Notes: generated by a model from the letters alone, not told the origin. Shown: positions 16,582 through 25,977, numbered from the stretch's first letter. The stretch is DNA of 64,000 bases from Candidatus Rifleibacteriota bacterium (GCA_024710355.1 JANJUX010000025.1:62001-126000); one strand, 5' to 3'. Numbers and translations are program-made.

Positions 16582-17655
16582 TTATTCCCTCAGGTAACAG
16601 CCGCAGGCTGCGGCAAGAGAGTTTTTCTCAGAGTCGTCAACCGGATTGCCGTTAACATAGAGCTGATAAAGCTCGCAAACTCTTCTGACTCTTGTTGTCA
16701 GGCTTAATTGTGTGGTCAAAGCCACGTTGATATTTTCGTAATTCGCTCCACCACCGGAAATAATTACCTCGTGAATCGCAAATTCGCGAAACTTGGTCAG
16801 ATAACTTTCGATTGTCCCGAAAATTTCGCGGCAGAGAATGGCGAAGACGTTCTTTATGACGGTGAAATTATACTGAATATCCTGTTCCGGCGAAGGTTCT
16901 GGCAGGAAACAGACTTCATTGCGCTTGAACTGGTCAGCGTCGGCTTCCGGCACGTGAAAGTGTTTGCTGATCTGCTTGGAAAAGTCATAAGCTCCGATCG
17001 GGCGATTCTGGAGGACTCTCAGATTGCCGTCTCTGAAAACCCCGATCGAGGTTGATTCGTTACCGAGATGAATCAGGCAGATATTTTTGCCCTTGTTTTC
17101 GTTAGCAGCAAGATGATGCTCGATCAGGTTTGCGACATTGAGAAAATTCAGGTCGACCACGGTTGGGTTGAGTCCTGACTGCTGAACAATGTTGCCGGCT
17201 TCGAGCAGATTGTTTTTGATGATGGCCATGGCGAGAACGACTTCATCGTCTTCCCAGGAGCCGATGCTCTGTTGCACCATGTGCCAGCTTTCAAATGGCA
17301 GCGGCATTATCGGAACAAAGTCTTCCTTGATAGCTTCATCCATCTCTTTTTTAGAGTATCTTGGCGGCGTAATCAGCAGGTTTATCAGAGCCGCATGGTC
17401 AGGAAGCATCATCATAACGTTCTCGTAAGGCAGTTTCGACTCTTTTACCAGCGAAGTGACGGCTTTTTTGAGGGGCATCGGGTCAATAATCGGGTATTCG
17501 ATGAAAGTGGACGCGACAAAATCCTTGGGAGTGCTTGTAGATAAGCACTTTTTCAGACGAATTTCACCCGGCTTTGCCGATTCAAGCGACAGAAGCCTTA
17601 CTTCATAGGTTCCCAGTTCGAGAACCGTATTAAATTTTGAACCGAACCTTCCCAT
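16582..17655 (-). CDS. pilM: Type IV pilus actin-like cytoplasmic protein PilM
   Basis: 357 aa, FtsA/actin-like fold. Visible are an N-terminal phosphate-1-type strand pair (LELGTYEVRLLSLE), the mid-protein phosphate-2-type motif ICLIHLGNESTSIGVFRDG and the adenosine-motif-like IISGGGANYENIN near residue 297. PilM binds PilN's cytoplasmic tail and connects the platform to the motor ATPases. Its ATG shares one base with the pilB stop (TGATG). No feature is out of place. Confidence 0.9.
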   Translation of the reverse strand: MGRFGSKFNTVLELGTYEVRLLSLESAKPGEIRLKKCLSTSTPKDFVASTFIEYPIIDPMPLKKAVTSLVKESKLPYENVMMMLPDHAALINLLITPPRYSKKEMDEAIKEDFVPIMPLPFESWHMVQQSIGSWEDDEVVLAMAIIKNNLLEAGNIVQQSGLNPTVVDLNFLNVANLIEHHLAANENKGKNICLIHLGNESTSIGVFRDGNLRVLQNRPIGAYDFSKQISKHFHVPEADADQFKRNEVCFLPEPSPEQDIQYNFTVIKNVFAILCREIFGTIESYLTKFREFAIHEVIISGGGANYENINVALTTQLSLTTRVRRVCELYQLYVNGNPVDDSEKNSLAAACGCYLRE

Positions 17656-19430
17656 CAGTTACTTCCCATGTTGATCATGATGTATTCTTCGATCGGAACT
17701 TCGCCGTCAAGAACTTTTGACAAACAGCAGTCAGCCAGTGTTTTAACCTTGCGCTTGCGCAGATACTGCATAAGCTCAGTGCTGGTGCGGCGTTGCCCGA
17801 TCAGTTCCTTGAGCTCAGGGGTTACTTCAACGACTTCATAGAGACCGGTTCTGTCTTTAAAGCCGCTGTTATTACAATCTTTGCAGCCAACACCGCGGTA
17901 AAGCGGGTGTCCTTCAAGGTCTTTCATTTCAAGACCAAGTGAAGCCGCGATATATGGTGTCGTGTCGATAAGGGTCTTGCAGGTCGGGCAGATTTTTCTG
18001 ACGAGACGCTGACCAACCAGCAGACAGAGAGCTGATGCATACAGATAGGGGTCAATGCCGAGGTTCTCAAGACGGCTGATCGTTTCGATTGCCGTATTGG
18101 CGTGGATGGTCGAGAAAACCATGTGACCGGTCAGTGCCGCTTTAATGGTGATTTCAGCGGTTTCGTAATCGCGGATTTCGCCCACGAGAATGATGTCAGG
18201 GTCGAGACGCAGAATCGAGCGCAGCCCTCTGGCGAAGGTCAGCGAGCGGTTCGGGTCGTTCTTGTTTTCCTGAACCTGCATCTGGTGCACGCCGGGAATC
18301 TTGAATTCAACCGGGTCTTCTACGGTAATGACCTTTTTCTGACGGCTGTTGATAAGGGAAAGGGCTGAATAGAGCGTGGTGGTTTTACCGGAGCCTGTGG
18401 GGCCGGCAAGCAGACACAAGCCCCATGGTCGCCCGATGTTGAATTCGAAAATTTGCAGATCGTCTTCGTGAAAACCGAGCCCTTTGAGATCGAGGTTGAC
18501 GCGACCTGAGTCGAGAACGCGGATGGTGCAGTTCTGACCGTAGATAGACGGAAGAATGGCGACGCGGAACTCGATATGCTGGCCCTTGACTCTAAGCTTG
18601 AAGTTGCCGTCCTGGGGCATGAAGCGCTCAGTAATGTCGAGGTTCGACATGATTTTGATACGCGAGATGATCGCCTGCTGGGCCGCTCTTTCAATCGGAA
18701 GAATGTCATAAAGAATACCGTCGATGCGGTATCTGACCTGAATAATCTTTTCGAAGGCTTCGATATGAATATCTGAAGCACGCATCTTTACTGCATCGAG
18801 AATGATCTTGTGAACCAGCGTAACGATCGAAGTTTGATCTGATTCGCGTTTCAGCTCTTCAAGGTTGAGGTCACTGACTGTCTGACCGGAATAAGCTTCG
18901 GAAAACTGGTTTTCTTCCTTGCTGAATTCAAGTTTGACATCTTTGAGCAGCTCATCCATCGGAACGTTGTCGAGAACGTTCTGGGGCCGATAAATGATAT
19001 CGTTGATAATATGAAGTATCTGTGACTTCATCGCGATGACCCATTTGATGAACATATAACCCGTGGCCATCTTGATGCTGTCGAACATTTTGACGTTGGT
19101 CGGATCGAACACGGCAATCGTCAGCGACTTTGGCTCTTTTCTGATCGGAATGAACTTGTAGGTTTTGATCAGGCTTTCGGGTATCTGTCTGATGAGCTCG
19201 GTGTTCAGCTCCATGTTCGACAGATTCATGAACTCGATGCCATGCTGGGTTGAAAGACCGCGAAAAAGGGTCTCTTCGTTCAGAACCTTATCTTCGATCA
19301 GAATCTCGCCAATCATCTTGCGTGAAGATGGCTGACGCTTGAGTGCCGCATCGAGCTGCTGAGGCGTTACAGCCCGCATCTCAACGAGGATTTCACCGAT
19401 TCTTTTGCGTTTCAGAAAATCATTGGTCAT
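17655..19430 (-). CDS. pilB: Type IV pilus extension ATPase PilB (GspE family)
   Basis: 591 aa motor that powers pilus assembly. N-terminal GspE-N/MshEN-type domain (~1-150), including IGEILVEMRAVTPQQLDAAL, which often binds c-di-GMP in MshEN proteins. The ATPase core has Walker A GPTGSGKTTT at ~340, Asp box, Walker B LDPDIILVGEIRD near 400 and the His box VFSTIHANTA. A zinc site with CPTC (~480) and CKDC (~514) is present, as in PilB. With a diguanylate cyclase elsewhere in the window, c-di-GMP control is plausible but inferred. First motor gene of a run that continues into pilM; no pilC, pilD or pilQ occurs in the window. Confidence 0.93.
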   Translation of the reverse strand: MTNDFLKRKRIGEILVEMRAVTPQQLDAALKRQPSSRKMIGEILIEDKVLNEETLFRGLSTQHGIEFMNLSNMELNTELIRQIPESLIKTYKFIPIRKEPKSLTIAVFDPTNVKMFDSIKMATGYMFIKWVIAMKSQILHIINDIIYRPQNVLDNVPMDELLKDVKLEFSKEENQFSEAYSGQTVSDLNLEELKRESDQTSIVTLVHKIILDAVKMRASDIHIEAFEKIIQVRYRIDGILYDILPIERAAQQAIISRIKIMSNLDITERFMPQDGNFKLRVKGQHIEFRVAILPSIYGQNCTIRVLDSGRVNLDLKGLGFHEDDLQIFEFNIGRPWGLCLLAGPTGSGKTTTLYSALSLINSRQKKVITVEDPVEFKIPGVHQMQVQENKNDPNRSLTFARGLRSILRLDPDIILVGEIRDYETAEITIKAALTGHMVFSTIHANTAIETISRLENLGIDPYLYASALCLLVGQRLVRKICPTCKTLIDTTPYIAASLGLEMKDLEGHPLYRGVGCKDCNNSGFKDRTGLYEVVEVTPELKELIGQRRTSTELMQYLRKRKVKTLADCCLSKVLDGEVPIEEYIMINMGSN

Positions 19431-19490
19431 GAGTTTAAACAGTCCTTCCTCAAAGATATCGGCAGCTGCGGCAAATTCGTTAATATTTTT

Positions 19491-20135
19491 TTAATGCTTG
19501 TTTCCGGCAGAATCGGTAATGACGATGTCAGTATAATCGAGCGGCTTGAAATTGCCTGGAGGAACGACGGCAAAAGGTACCGCCGGCAGGTCGACCTTGC
19601 TTATTGAAGAATAAGAGTCGAATTTTTTGTCATCAGAATCTAAAAATTCACCATTATTGTTTCCGTCAAAAAAAGCCCATTCTGTGCTGACGTCAAAAAT
19701 TCCATCATTGTTTGCGTCATAAAAAAAATTCGATGGTTTTTCTGGAGAAATCTGAGTCGCTGGAATATTGCCGCCATTGAACGGATCTGTAAAAGCAGGT
19801 ATCGAAGTCAGGTAAAAAACGTTGGGACGGCGGGTAACCAGCCCGTCAATTATTTGAACTGGCCCGGCGCTGAGCTCTGACTGGGCTGACGAAAATATAT
19901 CGGCTTCATAAATAGTCGTTGCACCGTCGACGATTTTTACCTGAAGCGGGCCTCTGATATTGTCGCCGCGAAACTGATTGATGGCGCTGCGCATGGTGGC
20001 GGCATTCTGCTTGAGTACCGACAGACGGGCGTCGGTTATGTAGTCATTGTAATAAGGCACCGCGACGCCAACCAGAATACTGATTATGGCGATAACTATC
20101 AGAAGTTCGATTATAGTAAAACCTTTTTTTAACAT
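19491..20135 (-). CDS. Type IV prepilin with calcium-loop-like insertions
   Basis: 214 aa. Prepilin peptidase site KKG|FTIIELLIVIAIISI, with Glu at +5 of the mature protein and a long hydrophobic helix. After the alpha-helical spine, residues ~140-175 hold two Asp/Asn-rich loops, DANNDGIFD and DGNNNGEFLDSDD, that match the DxNxDGxxD pattern of EF-hand-like calcium sites. Pseudopilins of the GspG group bind calcium, but not usually through this motif. Could be the major pilin or a major pseudopilin; three prepilin genes stand in a row and I cannot tell which is most abundant. Confidence 0.85.
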   Translation of the reverse strand: MLKKGFTIIELLIVIAIISILVGVAVPYYNDYITDARLSVLKQNAATMRSAINQFRGDNIRGPLQVKIVDGATTIYEADIFSSAQSELSAGPVQIIDGLVTRRPNVFYLTSIPAFTDPFNGGNIPATQISPEKPSNFFYDANNDGIFDVSTEWAFFDGNNNGEFLDSDDKKFDSYSSISKVDLPAVPFAVVPPGNFKPLDYTDIVITDSAGNKH

Positions 20136-20145
20136 GCTTAAATCC

Positions 20146-20727
20146 TCACCAGTCTACGTAATTGGTTCCGTCGATTGCCTGAACGAAACCGCGTCTTCGA
20201 TTGCCAGTGTTGTCGACGGGAGAAACATCAAAAATACCGACATGATCTGCAGGGTCTCCGCCAACAACAGTTCCGCCTTCGAAAATTCCTGTTTCAGTCC
20301 CTGATGCGTAATGTACTTTCCAGGTTGCAGCTCCGACAAACGGATCAACAGGAATATTGCTTAGGTATGGCTTAGGATAGAAGCTGGCTCTTACCGTTAC
20401 TCCATCGACATCCAGAACATCATAGCGCCCGCCGCCGGGAAGAGTATCCGGCCGCATAAGCACAATCAGAGAGGGTGGATACAGATTTGCGTCAGGTATT
20501 TTCAACAAGCCCCTGTATTCATACTGTTTGACGACATTGTTTCGGCAATCGCGTTTCCAGAGACTGATTGCCTGTCTTATCTGTGCCAGATTGGCTTCAA
20601 GCTCGTTTTCTTTGCTTTTGATGAACATCAGCTCGGCCACGGGTACCGCAGCAGTCGAAATCACCCCGATCATGGCTACAACCATGAGCATTTCGAACAG
20701 CGAAAAGCCTTTTCTGTTACCACTCAT
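20146..20727 (-). CDS. Type IV prepilin-like protein
   Basis: 193 aa from the ATG at 20727, chosen because GGGAG lies eight bases upstream and the leader then reads MSGNRKG; an ATG 15 bases further up lacks a ribosome site. Cleavage site RKG|FSLFEMLMVVAMIGV, Glu at +5, followed by an N-terminal helix and a C-terminal globular part with many Gly/Pro. The start lies inside the end of the preceding prepilin gene, indicating coupling. A segment PADHVGIFDVSPVDNTG near the C-terminus parallels similar end loops in its neighbours. Role: minor pilin or pseudopilin. Confidence 0.83.
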   Translation of the reverse strand: MSGNRKGFSLFEMLMVVAMIGVISTAAVPVAELMFIKSKENELEANLAQIRQAISLWKRDCRNNVVKQYEYRGLLKIPDANLYPPSLIVLMRPDTLPGGGRYDVLDVDGVTVRASFYPKPYLSNIPVDPFVGAATWKVHYASGTETGIFEGGTVVGGDPADHVGIFDVSPVDNTGNRRRGFVQAIDGTNYVDW

Positions 20728-21385
20728 CGGTGTTGCTCCCATCCAGGGCTAAGCCTGCACCACTTGAATAGATATCCATGACACCGTAATGAACAGCAGG
20801 GTTCCAGGCCTGTGAAGCAATGGGGGCAGAGCCCTGCGGCACTGCCGGCCGGAACGTCCAGGTTGCATTGATATTCCAGTTTTGAAAAGGATGAGGCGGA
20901 ATGCGCCTGATAAAACGCCTGTCAACCTTTATGGTAACGTTGCCCGCTACGGCGCTGACTGAGGATGGACCGGTTGCAATCGGCGGAATCTCATACCCGG
21001 TTGACGCCAGAAGCGACGGCGATGGGGGATAGCCTAGCCCGAATCTGGTAATGTTCAACGTAAACGTTGCCAATGCTGCGTTTGCAGCTGCGGGATCACC
21101 AGGGTGGGCATCGTAAATTGCCTGCTGTCCCTTTTGAACAATGTAGGTTCTGAAGCCTTCGTCAAAAGAGGTTATTGAGAGCTGTGATTTCCTGCCTACA
21201 AGCGCTGCACGCATGTCGTTGAGAAAGGTTCTCAGGCGGCGCTCTTTTTCGCGCTGCTGTACGATTTTGTAGACAGGAAAAGCAAGAGCAGCCATCAGGG
21301 CGATGATAACCGTGACGATGAGAATTTCTATCAGGGTCACGCCCGCATCTGGTCGAAGTCTGGTTGTGGCTGCTCCTGCGTTCAT
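20717..21385 (-). CDS. Type IV prepilin-like protein with longer leader
   Basis: 222 aa. The leader is longer than usual (15 residues, MNAGAATTRLRPDAG) before VTLIEILIVTVIIAL, with Glu at +5. The body has one long helix, then a Pro-rich globular region with FRPAVPQGSAPIASQAW. It ends ...YSSGAGLALDGSNTDEW, similar in style to the next gene's end. It is the first prepilin after the protease gene, with a nine-base gap, so the protease and pilin genes are probably transcribed together. Confidence 0.82.
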   Translation of the reverse strand: MNAGAATTRLRPDAGVTLIEILIVTVIIALMAALAFPVYKIVQQREKERRLRTFLNDMRAALVGRKSQLSITSFDEGFRTYIVQKGQQAIYDAHPGDPAAANAALATFTLNITRFGLGYPPSPSLLASTGYEIPPIATGPSSVSAVAGNVTIKVDRRFIRRIPPHPFQNWNINATWTFRPAVPQGSAPIASQAWNPAVHYGVMDIYSSGAGLALDGSNTDEW

Positions 21386-21393
21386 CTTCTTCC

Positions 21394-22851
21394 TTACTGC
21401 TCTTTCGAATCCATCAGCGGCATAAAGACATTAGTAGATTTGAGAATGTCGATAGCCCGCTGCAACTGCGTGTCATACGGATTGATGACATACTGTTCGA
21501 CCTTGCCCTGCGTAAGACTGTCGGGCGGTTCTACAAAACCGCTGAGTTTGTGAGATTCAGAACCGTTAGCGGTGGTTACGTTAATGGTGCCGGAGCTGAG
21601 TTCAACCTTGAGGATTGCGCTTGCGGTTGCATTAACAGGCGCTGATGCAACTTCGGCTTCAGGCTTCTTGATGTTGTGAGCGTTGCTGAGTTTCTGCAGG
21701 TATTTCTGGTCGAGTTCGACCGCTTTGCGGATCTCTTCCTGTTTGCTTTCGTCAAGCTTGGGCAGTTCGACTTCGATATCGGGTGTGATACCGGATTTGT
21801 GAATGTTAACCCCTGACGGAGTGTAATAAAGGGCAGTTGTGAGCGCCATGGCAGAACCGTCGTTCAGTGATATGACCGTCTGAACTGAGCCTTTGCCGAA
21901 AGATTTTTTGCCGAGCAGCAGGCCGCGCTTGTTGTCTTTGATGGCACCGGCGACGATTTCTGAAGCTGAGGCCGAGCCTTCATTGATCAGCACGATCAAA
22001 GGCAGCATCGGATGGTATTTGAAGAACGAACTGTAGGTATTTTCTTCGCCATCGCGCCCCTTGATCGACACGATGTCGCCCTTCGGGATGAACTTGCGGC
22101 CGACTTCGACGGCAGAAGTGAGGAGCCCGCCCGGGTTGTTGCGCAGGTCAAGAATGATTGAGCCGGCACCGTTCTTTTCGAGCTCGATCATGGCCTTTTC
22201 AAGGTCTTCTGATGAGGTCTGAATGAATTGCGTTAAGCGGATGTAGCCGATATTCGGGGCAATGACCCAGTATTTTACGCTGGGCAGCTTGATAATTTCG
22301 CGTTCGAGTTCGTAATCTTTTGAATCCCTTTCGCCCTCGCGCAGAATCGAGATGACGACTTTGCTGCCGACCGGGCCGCGCAGCAGTTTTACCGCGTCAT
22401 GCAAAGCGATGTCGATAACGTCTTTGCCGTCGATTTTGATGATCATGTCACCGGCGAGAATGCCGGCGCGGGCCGCAGGGGTATCGTCGATCGGTGAAAT
22501 GACGGTAAGCATGCGGTCTTTGATCGAGATGACAATGCCGAGGCCACCGAATTCGCCCTGGGTTTCGACCTGCATTTCTTTAAAGCTTTTGGGTTCCATG
22601 AAGCGGGTGTAGGGGTCATCGAGCTTTTTGAGCATTCCTTCGATTGCCCCGTAGATCAGCTTCTGTTCATCGATGTTTTCGTCGACATAATCTGATTTGA
22701 TAATCTCAAGAACCTTTTTGATAAGGTCAAGAGATTTGAAATAGGTTATATTGGTGGAAGAGGCGGTAGCGGTGCTGTGTGAAAGCAGGACCAGGAGCCC
22801 GAAAGCAACGCCCAATAAAATAATGCTGCGGAAAAATTTTCTGACCATCAT
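21394..22851 (-). CDS. ctpA: C-terminal processing peptidase, S41 family (CtpA-like)
   Basis: 485 aa. N-terminal signal/anchor (~7-30), a PDZ domain (~95-180, GEFGGLGIVISIKDRM...) and the S41 protease domain. The catalytic Ser is in NEGSASASE (~290) and the Lys in SFGKGSVQ (~317), the expected Ser-Lys pair. The last ~90 residues, including a Gln/Glu/Pro-rich stretch, form a small C-terminal domain. CtpA-type enzymes trim periplasmic proteins, including cell-wall hydrolases. It lies between the FtsEX/EnvC module and prepilin genes; a processing role for either is possible. A readable promoter lies upstream at 22892-22920. Confidence 0.92.
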   Translation of the reverse strand: MMVRKFFRSIILLGVAFGLLVLLSHSTATASSTNITYFKSLDLIKKVLEIIKSDYVDENIDEQKLIYGAIEGMLKKLDDPYTRFMEPKSFKEMQVETQGEFGGLGIVISIKDRMLTVISPIDDTPAARAGILAGDMIIKIDGKDVIDIALHDAVKLLRGPVGSKVVISILREGERDSKDYELEREIIKLPSVKYWVIAPNIGYIRLTQFIQTSSEDLEKAMIELEKNGAGSIILDLRNNPGGLLTSAVEVGRKFIPKGDIVSIKGRDGEENTYSSFFKYHPMLPLIVLINEGSASASEIVAGAIKDNKRGLLLGKKSFGKGSVQTVISLNDGSAMALTTALYYTPSGVNIHKSGITPDIEVELPKLDESKQEEIRKAVELDQKYLQKLSNAHNIKKPEAEVASAPVNATASAILKVELSSGTINVTTANGSESHKLSGFVEPPDSLTQGKVEQYVINPYDTQLQRAIDILKSTNVFMPLMDSKEQ

Positions 22852-22891
22852 GAAGCTCCTTCAGACCCGACAAAGTTGTTATCAGTTGTCA

Positions 22892-22920
22892 ATATTAACA
22901 CAACGAAAAACACTTTACAA
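22892..22920 (-). promoter_or_regulatory. Probable sigma70-type promoter for ctpA/prepilin genes
   Basis: On the minus strand TTGTAA (22915-22920), a 17-base spacer and TAATAT (22892-22897), with TG one base before the -10 (extended -10). It lies about 40 bases upstream of the ctpA ATG in the ~240-base gap after the EnvC-like gene. The rest of that gap is AT-rich near ctpA and holds no gene I can support. Confidence 0.5.
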
Positions 22921-23091
22921 AAAACACAAAATATTTCACGGCAAAAACAAAGAATCTATCGGGGGGCCTGAAAACAGCTGCGGGAAAACAGCAAGATTGC
23001 ATGCCTGTTCGTCCTTCGACCGGTCAGGACCGGCTCAGGAACCGCCCTTTCCGGCGCTTGCCCGTGAGAAAACGCATATCCTATACTGGAG

Positions 23092-24312
23092 TTATAAATC
23101 AGCGGGAAGGTAGGGAAGGGGCAGTTGTTTTTTGCCGCCGAAACGAATCTCGAAATGCAGGGCCTGGTTGCGGCCGCCGGCGATCTGTCCGATAGTTTCG
23201 CCTTTTTCGACAATCTGATTGAGCCCGACCCAGATGTTGTCGAGTCTGGCATAGACAGTTGAAAAGCCACGCTGATGGCCAATGATGATGACATCGCCGA
23301 GACCGCTGATGGTGCCTTTGTAAAGCACTTTTCCCTTGGCGGCGGTCATAATTTCGGTTCCGGGATTGACCTTTATCTGCAGTGCAGCCGAGTTCTCATC
23401 GCCGCTCTGCTGGGCACTCAGGCGTGCGCTTTTTTCTACCGGCCAGATAAACTTCATGATTTTTGCTGCCTCTGGCGCGGAGCTTGAAAGCCGCCCCTCT
23501 GCAATCGCGCGGGTTGGTGCCGGTCTGGCAGCAACCGGTTGCTTCAGCTCTTCTTCAAATTCAGGAGTTTGCAGCGAGCGCTCGGCCCGCGAAATCTCGT
23601 TTTCGAGGCGCTCTCTGGCTCCGGCCAGTTCTTTTTCCCGTGTCAGGAACAGCTTTTTTTCGAGAAGAATCGTTGAAAGCATGGCGTTCAGGGCGGAGTT
23701 GTCACGGTTCAACTTCTTTTGTTTTTCGTCGAGCTCAAGTTTTCCAGCTTCAAGATGCAGATGTTTTTTCTGCAGCTCGGCCGCCAGGGCCCTTTGCTGC
23801 CGATCGCGTTTTTTTAAATCTTCAATCAGCTCACTGTCGCTTTGCAGAAGATACTTGACCATGTGGTAACGGTTGAGGAATGAGTTCAGGTCTCGGGCCG
23901 AAAAAACCGAGCTCAGCAGGGTCCCCTGCCTGATTTTGTGCAGCTGTACCAGTCTGGCGCGAAAACGGGCCAGCAAAGCCTTCAGCTGCTCACGCCCGGT
24001 TTTTGATTCTTCTTCGAGTTGTGCGATCTGAGCAGTTGTTTCAGCCTGACTCGAAGTTAACTGCTCGACCTGAGACTTCAGCTGGGCAACTTCAGCCTGT
24101 TTCTCTTTAATCCGGGCTTCGAGTGAACGAGTTTTTTTCTGACTGTCGCTGACTTTGAGCTTAAGATAGTCAAGCTGCAGATTTATCGCTGCAATTTCAT
24201 TCTGCAGTTCTTCGGTGTCTGCCGTTCGCGCCGGTGCTCCGGGCAGAGGAACTGACGAAAGCAGCAGCAGAGCGATTAGGCAAAAGGTTTCTCTGAGGCG
24301 GCGAAAGGGCAT
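23092..24312 (-). CDS. EnvC-like cell-wall hydrolase activator with degenerate LytM (M23) domain
   Basis: 406 aa from the ATG at 24312, which gives a clean signal peptide (MPFRRLRETFCLIALLLLSS...) and lies one base after the ftsX stop. A long coiled coil spans ~30-270 and a LytM/M23 fold ~285-400 (KVNPGTEIMTAAKGKVLYKG, LGDVIIIGHQRG). The zinc ligands of active M23 enzymes look lost: no HxxxD at the first position, YAR replaces the usual Tyr-x-His, and the final HxH is reduced to LHF. This is the pattern of EnvC, which is recruited by FtsEX and activates amidases rather than cutting peptidoglycan. Directly follows ftsE and ftsX, supporting that role. Confidence 0.85.
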   Translation of the reverse strand: MPFRRLRETFCLIALLLLSSVPLPGAPARTADTEELQNEIAAINLQLDYLKLKVSDSQKKTRSLEARIKEKQAEVAQLKSQVEQLTSSQAETTAQIAQLEEESKTGREQLKALLARFRARLVQLHKIRQGTLLSSVFSARDLNSFLNRYHMVKYLLQSDSELIEDLKKRDRQQRALAAELQKKHLHLEAGKLELDEKQKKLNRDNSALNAMLSTILLEKKLFLTREKELAGARERLENEISRAERSLQTPEFEEELKQPVAARPAPTRAIAEGRLSSSAPEAAKIMKFIWPVEKSARLSAQQSGDENSAALQIKVNPGTEIMTAAKGKVLYKGTISGLGDVIIIGHQRGFSTVYARLDNIWVGLNQIVEKGETIGQIAGGRNQALHFEIRFGGKKQLPLPYLPADL

Positions 24313-24313
24313 T

Positions 24314-25228
24314 TCAGACCCCTTCTGGCGTGGACTTGCTGAATCTGTTGATGTCGCGCAGCGACAGCAGGCTGCCTGATATACCCAGAACAAGACCCAT
24401 CATGAAGAGCTTGGCGGCGAGCTTGAACATCTGTTCGAATCCGATGCTGGCAGTGAAGAATGGGATCAGTTCAGAAAGCTTGCCGAGAGCGAAGCGATAA
24501 GTGGCGAACAGAACGATGATTGCCAGAAACGAGCCAACCATGCCCTGAATGAAGCCCTCGACGATGAACGGGCCTCTGACGAACCAGTTGGTCGCTCCGA
24601 CCAGTTTCATGATGATTATTTCTTCACGGCGCATGTAAAGAGTCAGGCGAACGGTGTTGTAAACGATGAATAAAGAGGCGAGCCCCAGCATGATCACGAT
24701 CACCAGACTGGTAACCCAGAGAAGGTGTGACAGGCCCTGAAACTGCTGAAACAGCTCTTCGCCATAACTGAAATTGTCGATCAGCGGCTCTGATTTGAGC
24801 TTTTCGAGAAGAGGGGGCAGGTGTGTGCCGGCCTTGACTTTCATGCGCAGGGTGGTTGGCAGTGGATTCTCTTCGGGGGTGATACCTATCTGCATCAGCT
24901 GTTGGTCGTCTGGGTTGCTGAACAGCTCTTTGGCGGCCTGTTCAGGTGTGACGACCATGATGTTCTCGATTTCCTCAAGGCTGGTAAGGCGCAGACTTAG
25001 CGTTTTTGCATCAGAAATCGAGACTTCGGGTTTGAGGTATGCGGTTACCAGAGCTTCGGCCTGCATCTGATAAAGAAAAGATTCCATGTTCATTGTTGCG
25101 AGCAGAAAAGCGCCCATCATTATCAACGCAATACCGATGGTAGATATGGTTATGAACGACATCATACCCGACCGACGCAGATTGGTCGCCGCTTCGCTCA
25201 TAAAAAAATTCAGGTTGGCTAAAGACAT
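24314..25228 (-). CDS. ftsX: Cell-division ABC-type membrane protein FtsX
   Basis: 304 aa. Cytoplasmic start, first membrane helix at ~20-45, a periplasmic domain (~46-165), then three more helices (~172-200, ~225-250, ~275-295), the four-helix FtsX layout. FtsX transmits ATP-driven changes from FtsE to a periplasmic partner, here probably the coiled-coil EnvC-like protein encoded next. Starts 21 bases after ftsE. Confidence 0.92.
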   Translation of the reverse strand: MSLANLNFFMSEAATNLRRSGMMSFITISTIGIALIMMGAFLLATMNMESFLYQMQAEALVTAYLKPEVSISDAKTLSLRLTSLEEIENIMVVTPEQAAKELFSNPDDQQLMQIGITPEENPLPTTLRMKVKAGTHLPPLLEKLKSEPLIDNFSYGEELFQQFQGLSHLLWVTSLVIVIMLGLASLFIVYNTVRLTLYMRREEIIIMKLVGATNWFVRGPFIVEGFIQGMVGSFLAIIVLFATYRFALGKLSELIPFFTASIGFEQMFKLAAKLFMMGLVLGISGSLLSLRDINRFSKSTPEGV

Positions 25229-25249
25229 CAGAAAAAGCTCCGGATTCGG

Positions 25250-25933
25250 TTATTCATAAGCATAGGTTCCGCATGCTTCGTCTTTGACGATCTGCCCGTC
25301 GACAAGGGCAAGAACCCTTTTGCGCAGCTTATTGACAAGGTTGTGGTTGTGAGTGGCCATGACCACCGTCGTGCCGCGTGAATTTATTTCGAGAAAAAGC
25401 TGCATGATTTCCTGCGAGATCATCGGGTCGAGGTTGCCGGTGGGTTCGTCGGTGATCAGTATCAGCGGGTTGTTGACGATTGCTCTGGCAATACAGACGC
25501 GCTGCTGTTCGCCGCCCGAAAGTTCAGTCGGAAACATGCGGCGCTTGTGTGAAAGCCCAACCTGCTCCAGGGCTTCCTGGACACGGGTGTTGATAACCGA
25601 TGCCGAAGCTCCGACGACACGCAGGCCGAATGCAACGTTTTCAGCCACTGTGCGACGCTTAAGAAGCTGAAAATCCTGAAGAACGATGCCGAGGTTGCGG
25701 CGCAGGTAGGGCACCCGGCCTTCCGGCATCGTGGTGATGTCTTTGCCGTCAATGAGAATTTTGCCTTCGGTCGGCACATCTTCGCGAAACAACATGCGCA
25801 GAAAAGTACTTTTGCCTGCGCCAGAAGGCCCGACGAGAAAAACAAAATCACCCGGATTTATGGTCAGGCTGATGTTGTTCAACGCCCTGACCCCGTTCGG
25901 AAAAATCCTGGTAACGCCCTGTAATTCGATCAT
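25250..25933 (-). CDS. ftsE: Cell-division ATP-binding protein FtsE
   Basis: 227 aa ABC ATPase. Walker A GPSGAGKST (~37-45), FtsE-like Q-loop region VLQDFQLLKRRTV, signature LSGGEQQRVCIARAI, and Walker B ILITDEPTGNLDP. Immediately followed by ftsX and the EnvC-like gene. A strong sigma70-like promoter lies 45 to 75 bases upstream, so this gene begins the minus-strand group. Confidence 0.94.
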   Translation of the reverse strand: MIELQGVTRIFPNGVRALNNISLTINPGDFVFLVGPSGAGKSTFLRMLFREDVPTEGKILIDGKDITTMPEGRVPYLRRNLGIVLQDFQLLKRRTVAENVAFGLRVVGASASVINTRVQEALEQVGLSHKRRMFPTELSGGEQQRVCIARAIVNNPLILITDEPTGNLDPMISQEIMQLFLEINSRGTTVVMATHNHNLVNKLRKRVLALVDGQIVKDEACGTYAYE

Positions 25934-25977
25934 TTGCTGCCCACACGGTAATTTTTTCTTGAAAATGCCAGAAACGA

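Noticed and set aside
22956..23294. Minus-strand frame in the ctpA/EnvC gap
   Set aside because: Mostly overlaps the EnvC-like gene in another frame and has no domain; the gap has no supported gene. A small CCGGTC/GACCGG hairpin near 23020 lacks a T-run, so is not called a terminator.
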